Assembly: GCF_000473105.1 (NCBI RefSeq)
Contig: NZ_KI421498.1
Coordinates: 1,488,001-1,552,000 of the forward strand
DNA: 64,000 nucleotides
DNA from: Phaeobacter inhibens DSM 16374
Lineage (GTDB): Bacteria > Pseudomonadota > Alphaproteobacteria > Rhodobacterales > Rhodobacteraceae
Direction of reading: 5' to 3'
Shown here: piece by piece, positions 7,789 through 16,057 of the stretch
Numbering within the stretch: the stretch's first letter is position 1
Layout of the letters: each line of letters opens with the position of its first letter
The notes under the pieces: generated by a model
Told to the model about the DNA's origin: nothing
Seen by the model: only the letters and a program-made list of their open reading frames with translations
Databases searched by the model: none
Translations under genes and position numbers: made by a program

Positions 7789-9360
7789 TTAAGATTTCTG
7801 GAACATGGCAAGCATGCGCCGGGTGACGAGGAAACCGCCGAAGATATTGATCCCGGCCATGAACACTGACAGTGCCGCAAGGAAGATCACAAGGAACGAC
7901 CCGGACCCGATCTGCATCAACGCACCAAGGATAATGATCGAGGAAATCGCATTGGTGACAGCCATCAGCGGTGTATGCAGCGAGTGTGCAACGCCCCAGA
8001 TCACCTGGAAGCCCACGAAACAGGCCAGCGCAAACACGATGAAATGCTGCATGAAGCTGGCGGGTGCAAACAGTCCCACAAACAGCACCAAGGCACCGCC
8101 GACAGCCAGCAGGGTGACCTGGTTCTTGGTCTGCTGCTTGAAGGCTTCGACTTCCTGCGCCCGCTTCTCTTCGGGCGTCAGCTCCTTCACCTCTTTCTTC
8201 GGCTGGGCCGCGATGGCCTGCACCTTGGGCGGTGGCGGTGGGAAGGTGATTTCCTTCTCAAAGGTCACAGTCGCGCCACGGATCACATCGTCTTCCATGT
8301 CGTGATTGATCTGACCGTCCTTCTCGGGCGTCAGGTCAGTCATCATATGGCGGATGTTGGTGGCATAAAGCGTCGAGGCCTGCGCGGCCATGCGGCTCGG
8401 GAAATCGGTATAGCCGATGATAGTCACGCCATTCTCGGTCACGACCTTCTCGTCCATCACCGTGCCTTCGACATTGCCGCCTTTTTCAGCTGCAAGGTCA
8501 ATGATGACGGACCCAGGCTTCATTGCCGCAACCATATCCTCAAGCCACAGCTTAGGAGCCTCGCGGTTGGGGATCAGCGCGGTGGTGATGACGATATCAA
8601 CATCAGGGGCCAATTCGCGGAACTTGGCCAACTGGGCCTCGCGAAACTCGGGGCTGGAAACAGCCGCATAACCACCGGTTGCCGCACCGTCCTGCTGGCT
8701 TTCCTCAAAATCGAGATAGACGAACTCTGCGCCCATGCTTTCGACCTGCTCAGCCACTTCCGGGCGCACGTCAAAGGCATAGGTGATCGCGCCAAGGCTG
8801 GTGGATGCCCCAATCGCGGCCAGACCGGCAACGCCTGCCCCGACAACCAGAACCTTGGCCGGGGGCACCTTGCCCGCTGCCGTGATCTGACCCGTAAAGA
8901 ACCGACCAAAGTTATTCCCCGCCTCGATCACCGCGCGATAACCCGCGATATTGGCCATGGAGGACAGCGCGTCCATTTTCTGCGCGCGGGAAATCCGCGG
9001 CACCATTTCCATCGCGATCACATTGGCGCCCTTGGAGCGCGCAAGCTCCATACCGGCCTCATTGCCCCCCGGGTTGAAGAAGGAGATCAGCGTCTTACCC
9101 GCTGTCATCCGCTTCAGTTCCGTCTCGGTCGGCTGGCGCACCTTGGCCACGATATCCGCCGCTTTCCACAGGGCGGCCGGTGTTTTGACGATCTCAACGC
9201 CAACAGCCTCATATGTGGCATCTGCAAATCCCGCCGCCGCACCTGCGCCCGTCTCAATCGCACAGGTATAGCCCAGCTTTTGCAGCTGAACCGCAGAGTC
9301 CGGGGTCATCGCAACCCGCGCCTCGCCCTCAAACACTTCTTTTGGCGTGCCTATTTTCAC
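7789..9360 (-). CDS. pntA: NAD(P) transhydrogenase subunit alpha (fused form)
   Basis: 523-residue alpha subunit. Residues 1 to ~380 form the NAD(H)-binding domain I ([19 protein letters not shown] at the start; [22 protein letters not shown] as the nucleotide fold). A proline-rich linker (FPPPPPKV) leads to a C-terminal domain with about four membrane helices. This is the fused, E. coli-like arrangement rather than the split pntAA/pntAB found in many alphaproteobacteria. Translation most likely starts at GTG 9360, preceded by an AGAGGGGG Shine-Dalgarno; the frame is open to 9414 but those residues are not family-like. Two TTGCGCAA palindromes lie upstream. Confidence 0.95.
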   Translation of the reverse strand: MKIGTPKEVFEGEARVAMTPDSAVQLQKLGYTCAIETGAGAAAGFADATYEAVGVEIVKTPAALWKAADIVAKVRQPTETELKRMTAGKTLISFFNPGGNEAGMELARSKGANVIAMEMVPRISRAQKMDALSSMANIAGYRAVIEAGNNFGRFFTGQITAAGKVPPAKVLVVGAGVAGLAAIGASTSLGAITYAFDVRPEVAEQVESMGAEFVYLDFEESQQDGAATGGYAAVSSPEFREAQLAKFRELAPDVDIVITTALIPNREAPKLWLEDMVAAMKPGSVIIDLAAEKGGNVEGTVMDEKVVTENGVTIIGYTDFPSRMAAQASTLYATNIRHMMTDLTPEKDGQINHDMEDDVIRGATVTFEKEITFPPPPPKVQAIAAQPKKEVKELTPEEKRAQEVEAFKQQTKNQVTLLAVGGALVLFVGLFAPASFMQHFIVFALACFVGFQVIWGVAHSLHTPLMAVTNAISSIIILGALMQIGSGSFLVIFLAALSVFMAGINIFGGFLVTRRMLAMFQKS

Positions 9361-9428
9361 CTTGTCGGTCCCCCTCTTTGTCCCCGCGCCAGACCTACTG
9401 AGCACGTATCGCAAATATTTTGACTACA

Positions 9429-9450
9429 TTGCGCAACATTTTTGCGCAAC
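9429..9450. promoter_or_regulatory. Double TTGCGCAAC element upstream of pntA
   Basis: TTGCGCAAC occurs at 9429-9437 and again at 9442-9450, a 13 base period. Each copy contains the perfect 8 bp palindrome TTGCGCAA. The pair is 69-90 bases before the pntA start codon, a position suited to a promoter-proximal operator. The protein that would bind is unknown to me. Confidence 0.5.
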
Positions 9451-9497
9451 AGTTTCGCTGCGTCGCCGCAACGGATTGCCGCAGTGCCGCAAATCCA

Positions 9498-9959
9498 TCA
9501 CAGCCATCGCCGTGTCTTTTGTTCATACCGCGCCCAGTCCGCGCGAAATTGCCTGCGCAGCCGGTTTTCTTCCGGCAGAATGAACCGCCGCTCCAGCACC
9601 CAGACAAAAATTGGCAACAGTGCCAGCGACAGAACGGCATCAAACCGCAAGACCAGCCCCAGCAGAAGCAAGCAATCGCCAAGGTAGATCGGATTGCGGC
9701 TGCGTTTGAAAATACCGGATTGCACCAGCTGGCTTGGATCACCATGCGGGTGAAGCGTTGTCTTCTGGCGCCGCATCTCTACAACGGCCAGCAGCATCAG
9801 CACGATCCCCGCCCCGACCAACAAACCGCTCAGAAGATCAATGATCGCGGCAATGGGGCCCGTTGAAAACCCCAGCCCCAAGGGCAGGAACTGCGCCTGG
9901 CACCACGCCAGTACAGCAAACCCCAGCAGCCAAACCGGAGGCACGTCGATCCATTTCAT
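9498..9959 (-). CDS. Isoprenylcysteine methyltransferase-like membrane protein
   Basis: 153-residue protein with four hydrophobic helices and the C-terminal ICMT/PEMT-type signature: GIFKRSRNPIYLGDCLLLLG (the RNPxYxG motif) and PEENRLRRQFRADWARYEQKTRRWL. Bacterial members are integral membrane methyltransferases, mostly of unknown substrate. I prefer the ATG at 9959 because the membrane-like sequence starts there; an ATG at 10001 would add 14 polar residues, and neither has a strong Shine-Dalgarno. It lies behind pntA's upstream region and appears to be its own unit. Confidence 0.8.
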   Translation of the reverse strand: MKWIDVPPVWLLGFAVLAWCQAQFLPLGLGFSTGPIAAIIDLLSGLLVGAGIVLMLLAVVEMRRQKTTLHPHGDPSQLVQSGIFKRSRNPIYLGDCLLLLGLVLRFDAVLSLALLPIFVWVLERRFILPEENRLRRQFRADWARYEQKTRRWL

Positions 9960-10091
9960 TGCAGGCGACACTCCGGGCGACCCTTGTCTTTTGATAGGCA
10001 CATCAGCGGCAGTTTTCCCCTAAGTGGTCAGAAGGTCCAGCCCCCGAACAGGACGACCGAAGGATAAGGACAGATTGCCCAAAATGGTCGC

Positions 10092-10110
10092 GGAACGGCG
10101 AATCCGTTCC
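10092..10110. repeat. Short inverted repeat in intergenic region
   Basis: GGAACGG (10092-10098) and CCGTTCC (10104-10110) form a 7 bp perfect stem with a 5 base loop in the 286 base gap between the methyltransferase-like and MBL genes. No T-run follows on either strand. Apart from this I see nothing gene-like in 9960-10245. Confidence 0.4.
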
Positions 10111-10245
10111 GTTTGCGGCATGATCCTGCACATAATGTTACAAATGACCACGTATACTTTGGCATGCTTACCGGAAGCGGCGGCGCAAATGGAATCCATC
10201 TGTCCTCACAAGACCGTCACCAGCCAAGGATAAGGCAGGCTTGGA

Positions 10246-11199
10246 CTATTCCCACTCCATTTCCTCATAGACGCGGCCTGCATTCTTGGTCGCCAGTTCC
10301 TCGAAGGTGTCCAACTGCTGCCAGCGGGCCTGATCCACGTAATAAGCCGACGCCAGATCGCCGCCCTCTTCGATATGGGTACCAATCTTGCTGCGCAGAT
10401 CCACGAGGTAGTCCAGCGTATAGCGCCTCACCTGATCAAAATTGGTCGGATGGCCGTGACCGGGGATTACATAGGTCGGGTTCAGGGGCTCCAGCTTCTC
10501 CTGCCAGGTCTCGATCCAGCAGCTGGTGCAGGTGTGTTCAAAAATCGGCAACATCCGTTCATGAAATGCGATATCTCCAGCGATCAGAATGCCCCACTGC
10601 GGAATCCAGACCTGAGTATCGCCCGGATCATGGGCCGGGCCCAGATGTAGGATCTGAAAATCGACGCCCCCCAGCGACAGATCATACCGATCCTCAAAGC
10701 TGAGGTTGGCCGGTTCAATCCGCGTCTCCCCTGCCCTGTCCTTGTTGTAGCTTTGCATGCCCTGCAGGATGAAATGACCGTTTTCCGTCACCTCTGCTGT
10801 GGCATCCACATGCGCCAGAACATCCACACCCTGATCGCGCCAATAGCCATTGCCCAGCATTGCGTGGCCCTGCCCGTTTTCATTGATCACCAGCACCACC
10901 GGCTGATCGGTCACCGTCTTGATCTCCGCATGGAGCGCGGCAGCCAGCGCATCAGATGCACCCGCATTGATCACAACAACGCCTTCGGTGGTCACCACAA
11001 AACTGAGATTATTGTTGTGACCTGCGTTCTCATAGGTTGGCGGCGCGGTGGCACCGATGGCAGAAAACACCTGCGGAATCACCTCAACGGGTTTGGCATA
11101 GAGCTCGGACTGGGGGTATTGGTCGGCGATATCTTCGCTCGCCAGCGCAGCTGCGGGCGATATCAGCGTGACCACTAGGCCAAGGGCGAGAGCTTTCAT
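10246..11199 (-). CDS. MBL-fold exported protein with degenerate metal motif
   Basis: 317-residue protein with a signal peptide (MKALALGLVVTLISPAAALA, cleavage near ALA-S) and a metallo-beta-lactamase fold. Later family motifs are intact: HLGPAHDPGDTQVW (H ligand), ILIAGD (D ligand) and YVIPGHGHPTNF (H ligand). The first and most conserved motif, HxHxDH, is missing: after VLVIN the sequence is ENGQGHAMLGN instead of THxHxDHxGGN. So at most part of the dinuclear site remains, and hydrolase activity is doubtful. Periplasmic MBL proteins of this length also occur near sulfur and quinoprotein systems, but none is adjacent. The ATG at 11199 has an AGGA Shine-Dalgarno. Confidence 0.8.
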   Translation of the reverse strand: MKALALGLVVTLISPAAALASEDIADQYPQSELYAKPVEVIPQVFSAIGATAPPTYENAGHNNNLSFVVTTEGVVVINAGASDALAAALHAEIKTVTDQPVVLVINENGQGHAMLGNGYWRDQGVDVLAHVDATAEVTENGHFILQGMQSYNKDRAGETRIEPANLSFEDRYDLSLGGVDFQILHLGPAHDPGDTQVWIPQWGILIAGDIAFHERMLPIFEHTCTSCWIETWQEKLEPLNPTYVIPGHGHPTNFDQVRRYTLDYLVDLRSKIGTHIEEGGDLASAYYVDQARWQQLDTFEELATKNAGRVYEEMEWE

Positions 11200-11445
11200 A
11201 TCATCCTCCATCTGCAACGGTGACCTGTCGCCACCTTTGGCATGACATTCACACATTGGAATATTTATGTAAACAACATCTGCGTGGTGACCCAAAGCGA
11301 CAAATTTCCCGTGGCCCATATCCGTGGCTCTTAAATGCCGGACAAAGTGACGGGACGGAGATCTTGCCTGCCATCACGCGACGGTTAGGCTCTTTGCACA
11401 ACCGGCAGGTAGCCCGGAAAAAAACACCAACAGCGGAGCAAGACC

Positions 11446-12198
11446 ATGACACTCAAGGGAAAACACGCGTTGATCACCGGCGGCGGCACCGGCATTGGTC
11501 TGGCGATGGCACAGGCGCTAGCCGCTGAAGGCGCAGAGGTCACCATCACCGGACGCAGGCAGGAGGTGCTGGAGGAGGTCGCAACCGAAGGACTGCATCC
11601 GCTGGCGATGGATGTACGTGACGAAGCGGATGTCATCGCCAAGATCGACGCTGCCACTGCCGCCCGCGGGCCGATCCAGATCTGTGTGCCCAATGCAGGC
11701 ATCGCCGAGGGCAAGGCCCTGCATAAGATGTCGATGGAATTCTGGCGCAACATGATGGCCACAAATCTGGACGGCGCCTTTCTGACCATCCGTGAATCTA
11801 TGAAATCCATGCGCCAGACCGACTGGGGCCGCGTCATGACCGTGTCCTCCATCGCAGGTCTGCGCGGGTTGCAGGGGGCGCCCTGCTATTCGGCCAGCAA
11901 ACATGGGCTGATTGGCCTGACCCGGTCGCTGAGCGAGGATTATCTGGGCACGCCTTATACATTCAACGCGCTCTGCCCCGGCTACGTGGACACACCGATC
12001 ATCGACCGTAACGTGACCTCAATTTCTCAGCGCGCAGGCGTCAGTGAGGAAGATGCGCTCAAGATCATGGTCTCCGCCAATCGCCACAAACGCCTGATTC
12101 TGCCCGATGAAGTCGCTGCCGCCCTACTGTGGCTTTGCGGGCCCGGCTCCCAGTCGATCAATGGGCAGACCATTGAAATCGCAGGTGGGCAGACCTGA
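11446..12198 (+). CDS. SDR family NAD(P)-dependent oxidoreductase
   Basis: 250-residue classical short-chain dehydrogenase. The cofactor motif TGGGTGIG is at residues 11-18, NAG follows near residue 77, and the catalytic Ser134, Tyr148 and Lys152 (YSASK) are present. The C-terminus INGQTIEIAGGQT is typical. It resembles 3-hydroxybutyrate or 3-hydroxyacyl dehydrogenases, but the substrate cannot be fixed. A GGAG Shine-Dalgarno precedes the ATG. The stop overlaps the start of the YjbR-like gene (TGATG), and the kynurenine pathway genes follow on the same strand, so a role next to tryptophan breakdown is possible but unproven. Confidence 0.88.
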   Translation: MTLKGKHALITGGGTGIGLAMAQALAAEGAEVTITGRRQEVLEEVATEGLHPLAMDVRDEADVIAKIDAATAARGPIQICVPNAGIAEGKALHKMSMEFWRNMMATNLDGAFLTIRESMKSMRQTDWGRVMTVSSIAGLRGLQGAPCYSASKHGLIGLTRSLSEDYLGTPYTFNALCPGYVDTPIIDRNVTSISQRAGVSEEDALKIMVSANRHKRLILPDEVAAALLWLCGPGSQSINGQTIEIAGGQT

Positions 12199-12596
12199 TG
12201 ACCCGCGAGGAGTTCAACAGCTTCTGCGCCACATTCCCGGCGACATCCCATGTGGTTCAATGGGGCAATGCAGACGTCTGGAAGGCAGGTGGCAAGGTCT
12301 TTGCCATCTGCGGTTGGGCCGATGGCAAGGACGCCTTTACCTTCAAGACCGGAGAGATCGCCTTTGAGGTTCTGCAAGAACGGCCGGGCGTCCGCCCAGC
12401 GCCCTACCTGGCCTCGCGCGGGATGAAATGGCTGCAGCATTTCAAGGACCCCGGCCTCAGCGACGCCGAACTGAAGGAACAGATCAGCCTGTCCTACAGC
12501 CTCGTCACCGCGGGCCTGTCAAAACGCAAGCGCGCCGAGCTGGGCATCCCAGAACCGCAGCCGGGTGGCGAAGCCAGCGCGGATCCTGGATCCTAA
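12198..12596 (+). CDS. MmcQ/YjbR family protein
   Basis: 132-residue small protein of the MmcQ/YjbR family (CyaY-like fold, often annotated as DNA-binding without direct proof). Typical features are the N-terminal FNSFCATFPATSHVVQWGNADVWKAGGKVFA and the later GMKWLQHFKDPGLSDAELKEQISLSYSLVTAGLSKRKR segment. It overlaps the SDR gene by one base (TGATG), so the pair is translationally coupled. Its role there is unknown. Confidence 0.85.
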   Translation: MTREEFNSFCATFPATSHVVQWGNADVWKAGGKVFAICGWADGKDAFTFKTGEIAFEVLQERPGVRPAPYLASRGMKWLQHFKDPGLSDAELKEQISLSYSLVTAGLSKRKRAELGIPEPQPGGEASADPGS

Positions 12597-12689
12597 ACTC
12601 TGGACAGGCGCGGTCCGATGCGATAGCACTTCAGAAGCTTTAAGCCTAAAATATATAACCGCCAGACCATCCATGCTCACGAGGTTCAG

Positions 12690-13883
12690 ATGACCGATTT
12701 TTCCGCAACCAAGGCCATGTTTTCCCTGCCAGAGGGGATGATCTACCTCGACGGAAATTCACTCGGCCCGATGCCACGCGCCACCGCTGAACGGGTTCGT
12801 GGCACGATCGAGGACGAATGGGGCGAAATGCTCATCACTGGCTGGAACAAGGCTGGCTGGATGCAGAAACCCACCGCTATTGGCGACCGGATTGCCCGGC
12901 TGATCGGCGCCGAACCGGGTCACGTTGTCATGGGCGACACCCTGTCGATCAAGGTCTATCAGGCCGTTGCCTCCGCGCTGGAGCTGAACCCAACCCGCAA
13001 GGTGGTCCTGTCCGACAACGGCAATTTCCCCTCCGACCTCTACATGGTCGAAGGCCTGGTGAAATCGCTTGGCCCGGACTATTCCCTGCGCGTCGTTGCA
13101 CCGGAAGAGGTCAGCGCCAATCTCACCGACGACATTGCCGTGCTGATGCTGACCGAAGTTGATTATCGCACCGGTCGCAAACACGACATGAAGGCCCTGA
13201 CCGAACAGGCCCATGCCGCCGGTGTCGTGACGGTCTGGGATCTGGCGCACTCCGCAGGCGCGCTGCCAGTGGATCTGGCAGGCTGCAAGGCCGATTTCGC
13301 CGTTGGCTGCACCTACAAATACCTCAACAGCGGCCCCGGCGGCCCGGCCTTCATCTATGTCGCCCCCCGCCATGCGGAAAAGGCGCGCCCGGCGCTCTCT
13401 GGCTGGCTTGGCCACGCGGCCCCGTTTGATTTCGATCTGAATTACAAACCCGGCAACGGCATCGAACGGATGCGGGTCGGCACCCCGCCCGTATTGCAGC
13501 TCGCCGCACTTGAGGCCTCCATGGATATCTGGGACATGGCCGATATGGCCGATGTCCGTGCCAAATCCATTGAACTCTGCGATCTGTTCATTACCGAGGT
13601 CGAATCCCGCTGCCCCGATCTGACACTTGCCTCGCCCCGCGACGGTACCGTCCGTGGCAGCCAGGTGTCTTTCCGCTTCCACGAAGGCTACGCCGCCATG
13701 CAGGCGCTGATTGCCCGTGGCGTGGTTGGTGACTTCCGTGCGCCGGATATCATGCGCTTTGGCTTTACCCCGCTTTATATTGACCAGGGCGATGTGCGGG
13801 CCGCCGTCGATATCATAGAGGACGTGATAACCAACGCGTTGTGGGACAGCGCCGAATACAAAACCCGCAACGCCGTCACCTGA
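12690..13883 (+). CDS. kynU: Kynureninase
   Basis: 397-residue PLP enzyme that cleaves L-kynurenine to anthranilate and alanine in the cytoplasm. Recognised from MIYLDGNSLGPMP near the N-terminus, the WDLAHSAGALPVDL stretch that holds the cofactor-binding aspartate, and the Schiff-base lysine K210 in CTYKYLNSGPGGPAF. The length is normal. A GAGG Shine-Dalgarno precedes the ATG. It stands 93 bases after the YjbR gene and 152 bases before tryptophan dioxygenase. The middle enzyme, kynurenine formamidase, is not in the window. Confidence 0.95.
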   Translation: MTDFSATKAMFSLPEGMIYLDGNSLGPMPRATAERVRGTIEDEWGEMLITGWNKAGWMQKPTAIGDRIARLIGAEPGHVVMGDTLSIKVYQAVASALELNPTRKVVLSDNGNFPSDLYMVEGLVKSLGPDYSLRVVAPEEVSANLTDDIAVLMLTEVDYRTGRKHDMKALTEQAHAAGVVTVWDLAHSAGALPVDLAGCKADFAVGCTYKYLNSGPGGPAFIYVAPRHAEKARPALSGWLGHAAPFDFDLNYKPGNGIERMRVGTPPVLQLAALEASMDIWDMADMADVRAKSIELCDLFITEVESRCPDLTLASPRDGTVRGSQVSFRFHEGYAAMQALIARGVVGDFRAPDIMRFGFTPLYIDQGDVRAAVDIIEDVITNALWDSAEYKTRNAVT

Positions 13884-13979
13884 TGGCAACCCTGCCCGCA
13901 TATCGCGTGCCCCTGTGCCGTCCGGCCGGCTGGGTCGCCCTGTGGCGGCGGCTGGCCCAATGCGGCACGCTCAATTCGA

Positions 13980-14034
13980 GAAAGGCTCCTGTTTCCACAA
14001 TCTGATACACTACCGGAACACCAAGGAGCCTTTC
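13980..14034 (+). promoter_or_regulatory. Inverted repeat masking the kynA Shine-Dalgarno
   Basis: GAAAGGCTCCT (13980-13990) is a perfect complement of AGGAGCCTTTC (14024-14034), which ends one base before the kynA ATG and contains its AAGGAG ribosome-binding site. A shorter inner pairing (TTCC 13993-13996 with GGAA 14015-14018) is possible. In RNA the 11 bp stem with a 33 base loop would close off ribosome binding. This fits translational control, but as DNA it could also be an operator. Confidence 0.7.
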
Positions 14035-14035
14035 C

Positions 14036-14869
14036 ATGTCCACCCCCTATGATCCCGCCAAAGAAGGCGCGCAGATGTCGTTTGACGGACGTATGTCCTA
14101 TGGCGATTACCTGTCGCTGGATCTGCTGCTGAACGCGCAGAAAACCTGGACCAACACCCATGATGAGATGCTGTTCATCATCCAGCATCAGACCTCAGAA
14201 CTCTGGATGCGTCTCGCCATTCACGAGTTGACCGCTGCGCGCAGTCGCCTGCTGGCGAACAAGCCGCATGAGGCGTTCAAGATGCTCGCCCGCGTGGCCC
14301 GTATATTTGAACAGCTGAATTCTGCCTGGGATGTGCTGCGCACCATGACGCCCTCAGACTACAGCGCCTTTCGCGATGAGTTGGGGCAAAGCTCGGGCTT
14401 TCAATCACACCAGTACCGCCAGATCGAATTTATGTTGGGCAATCGCAACAAGGCGATGTTGCGCCCGCACGCCCATCGACCCGACGTTCTGGCCCTTCTG
14501 GAAGACGAGCTGAGCCAGCCCTCGCTCTACGATGTGGCGCTGCGGACCCTTGGTCAGCGCTTCGACCTGCCGAAGGAGGTGCTGAACCGCAACCTGTCAG
14601 AGGCCTACACGCCCCACCCCGCGGTTGAGGCGGCATGGAGCGAAGTCTACCGCGACACCGAGGCGCATTGGGATCTCTACGAACTGGCAGAAAAGCTGGT
14701 GGATTTTGAGGATTACTTCCGCCGCTGGCGTTTCAACCATGTGACTACAGTAGAACGCGTCATCGGCTTTAAGCGCGGCACAGGCGGCACCGGCGGTGTC
14801 AGCTACCTGAAACGGATGCTTGAGGTGGAACTCTTTCCCGAACTCTGGCACTTACGCACCGCACTCTGA
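14036..14869 (+). CDS. kynA: Tryptophan 2,3-dioxygenase
   Basis: 277-residue cytoplasmic haem enzyme that opens the indole ring of L-tryptophan to N-formylkynurenine, the first step of the kynurenine route. Family motifs seen: [33 protein letters not shown] (distal pocket), and the proximal haem histidine H235 in [30 protein letters not shown]. Length is normal for bacterial TDO. The ribosome-binding site AAGGAG is inside an 11 bp inverted repeat, which suggests that translation is regulated. It is downstream of kynU in the same direction. Confidence 0.96.
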   Translation: MSTPYDPAKEGAQMSFDGRMSYGDYLSLDLLLNAQKTWTNTHDEMLFIIQHQTSELWMRLAIHELTAARSRLLANKPHEAFKMLARVARIFEQLNSAWDVLRTMTPSDYSAFRDELGQSSGFQSHQYRQIEFMLGNRNKAMLRPHAHRPDVLALLEDELSQPSLYDVALRTLGQRFDLPKEVLNRNLSEAYTPHPAVEAAWSEVYRDTEAHWDLYELAEKLVDFEDYFRRWRFNHVTTVERVIGFKRGTGGTGGVSYLKRMLEVELFPELWHLRTAL

Positions 14870-14880
14870 CACGACACTCT

Positions 14881-14911
14881 CTGAGGCAGGCCCGTGCTGG
14901 GTCTGCCTCAG
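14881..14911. terminator. Hairpin between convergent kynA and tetR
   Basis: CTGAGGCAGGCCC (14881-14893) pairs with GGGTCTGCCTCAG (14899-14911), 13 pairs with one G-T wobble and a 5 base loop. The right arm contains the tetR stop codon. No T-run follows, so it is a terminator-like or 3'-stabilising structure shared by both convergent genes. Confidence 0.6.
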
Positions 14912-15489
14912 CGCGGGGAAAGCCCCGCCGCAAACAGCTGCGCCAACTGACGTACGCCAGCGCGATAGCTGTCATAGTCCGCAGAGGTATGCTTGACGCC
15001 TTTCATCGCGCTACAAAATGTGCGCGCGACCTCTTCCGCCGCGCCTGTCAACCGTATGGCGCCAGCCGCAGCCATCTCAGCCAGCCATGTCGCGTAAACA
15101 TCCCGCAGGAGCGCCTCGCCTGCGTCAATGTGATCCCCGGCGCTGCTCATGCTGGCTTCCAGCACTTCCATTCCATGGGGCGTGTTCAACATTGCTTCCA
15201 TCGCCTCACCGCCCTGCGCCTCGAAGGCCGCAAGCAGCTGCGCCTCTATCGCACCCTCAGACGCCAGCGCCGCGCGGAGCCGATCAGCAGTCTCCGCATA
15301 ATGCGCATCAATCAGCGCTTTCAGGATCGCTTCCTTGTTTCTGAAGTGCAGATAGAGCGCCGGCCGCGACATGCCCGCCCGCCTTGCAATGTCGTCCATT
15401 GAGGTCTTGCGATACCCGTAGGTGGCAAATCCCCCCCAGGCTGCTTCAAGAATGGCACGTTGTTTCGGGTCGCTGGACGAACTCATCAT
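14908..15489 (-). CDS. TetR/AcrR family transcriptional regulator
   Basis: 193-residue repressor. The N-terminal HTH is clear (AILEAAWGGFATYGYRKTSMDDIARRAGMSRPALYLHFRNKEAIL, about residues 12-58); the C-terminal ligand domain is not diagnostic. It is divergent from the IorAB-type molybdoenzyme genes, and the shared upstream region contains TGACA/TGTCA half-sites in a duplicated 24 bp element plus a 12 bp palindrome. This makes the enzyme genes and tetR itself the likely targets. The initiator may be 15489 or the next ATG at 15486. Confidence 0.9.
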   Translation of the reverse strand: MMSSSSDPKQRAILEAAWGGFATYGYRKTSMDDIARRAGMSRPALYLHFRNKEAILKALIDAHYAETADRLRAALASEGAIEAQLLAAFEAQGGEAMEAMLNTPHGMEVLEASMSSAGDHIDAGEALLRDVYATWLAEMAAAGAIRLTGAAEEVARTFCSAMKGVKHTSADYDSYRAGVRQLAQLFAAGLSPR

Positions 15490-15500
15490 GAAACCGCTTC

Positions 15501-15558
15501 TGACAGTTCACCCCAATTATGTCAATTGACACTCTGACAAAATACGCCAATTATGTCA
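15501..15558. promoter_or_regulatory. Duplicated operator between tetR and the molybdoenzyme genes
   Basis: Two 24 bp elements with the layout TGACA-N7-CCAATTATGTCA lie at 15501-15524 and 15535-15558, a 34 base period. The 12 bases CCAATTATGTCA are identical in both. In addition TGTCAATTGACA (15520-15531) is a perfect 12 bp palindrome. Repeated inverted half-sites in a divergent intergenic region next to a TetR gene are the expected operator pattern. Confidence 0.75.
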
Positions 15559-15588
15559 TCACGTCAGCCAATCGAGGAAGAGCCCACA

Positions 15589-16053
15589 ATGTCCACCACC
15601 CTTCGCATCAATGGAACACCGCATGAGGTCGACCTGCCGGACGACGTGCCCCTGCTGTGGGTTCTGCGGGATGAGATTGGCCTGACCGGCACCAAATTTG
15701 GCTGCGGCGTTGCGGCCTGCGGCGCCTGCACGGTGCATATCGATGGCGAGGCGGTGCGCTCCTGTCAGGTGGCGCTCTTCGATGTCTGGGGAGACGTCAC
15801 CACGATCGAAGGGGTCGGCGCCCCCGACACAATGGCCGCCGTGCAAAAGGCTTGGGTCGCCAATCAGGTGGCCCAATGTGGCTACTGCCAGTCTGGCCAG
15901 ATCATGCAGGCCGCCAGCCTACTGGCGGAAAACCCTTCCCCCAGTGATGCCGAAATCGACGAGGCGATGCAGGGTAACCTCTGCCGTTGTGGCACCTACC
16001 CCCGTATCCGCGCCGCCATCCATGACGCCGCCAGCATGATGAAGGAGGCCTGA
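15589..16053 (+). CDS. (2Fe-2S)-binding subunit of IorAB-type molybdenum hydroxylase
   Basis: 154-residue small subunit of a xanthine oxidase-family dehydrogenase. It binds two [2Fe-2S] clusters: plant-type cysteines C39, C44, C47 and C59 (CGVAACGAC…C) and C97, C100, C132, C134 (CGYCQSGQ…CRCG). It passes electrons from the molybdenum site of the large subunit, encoded 4 bases downstream, to an outside acceptor. The ATG at 15589 has a GAGGAAG Shine-Dalgarno; the frame is open to 15553 but that ATG is inside the operator. There is no FAD subunit gene, as expected for the two-subunit isoquinoline 1-oxidoreductase/aldehyde dehydrogenase type. Confidence 0.92.
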   Translation: MSTTLRINGTPHEVDLPDDVPLLWVLRDEIGLTGTKFGCGVAACGACTVHIDGEAVRSCQVALFDVWGDVTTIEGVGAPDTMAAVQKAWVANQVAQCGYCQSGQIMQAASLLAENPSPSDAEIDEAMQGNLCRCGTYPRIRAAIHDAASMMKEA

Positions 16054-16057
16054 TCTT

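Noticed and set aside
8200-9423. Long ORF on the plus strand opposite pntA (482 codons from 7975)
   Set aside because: Shadow of the codon bias of pntA: His/Arg/Gly-rich, no start signal, fully antisense to a certain gene.
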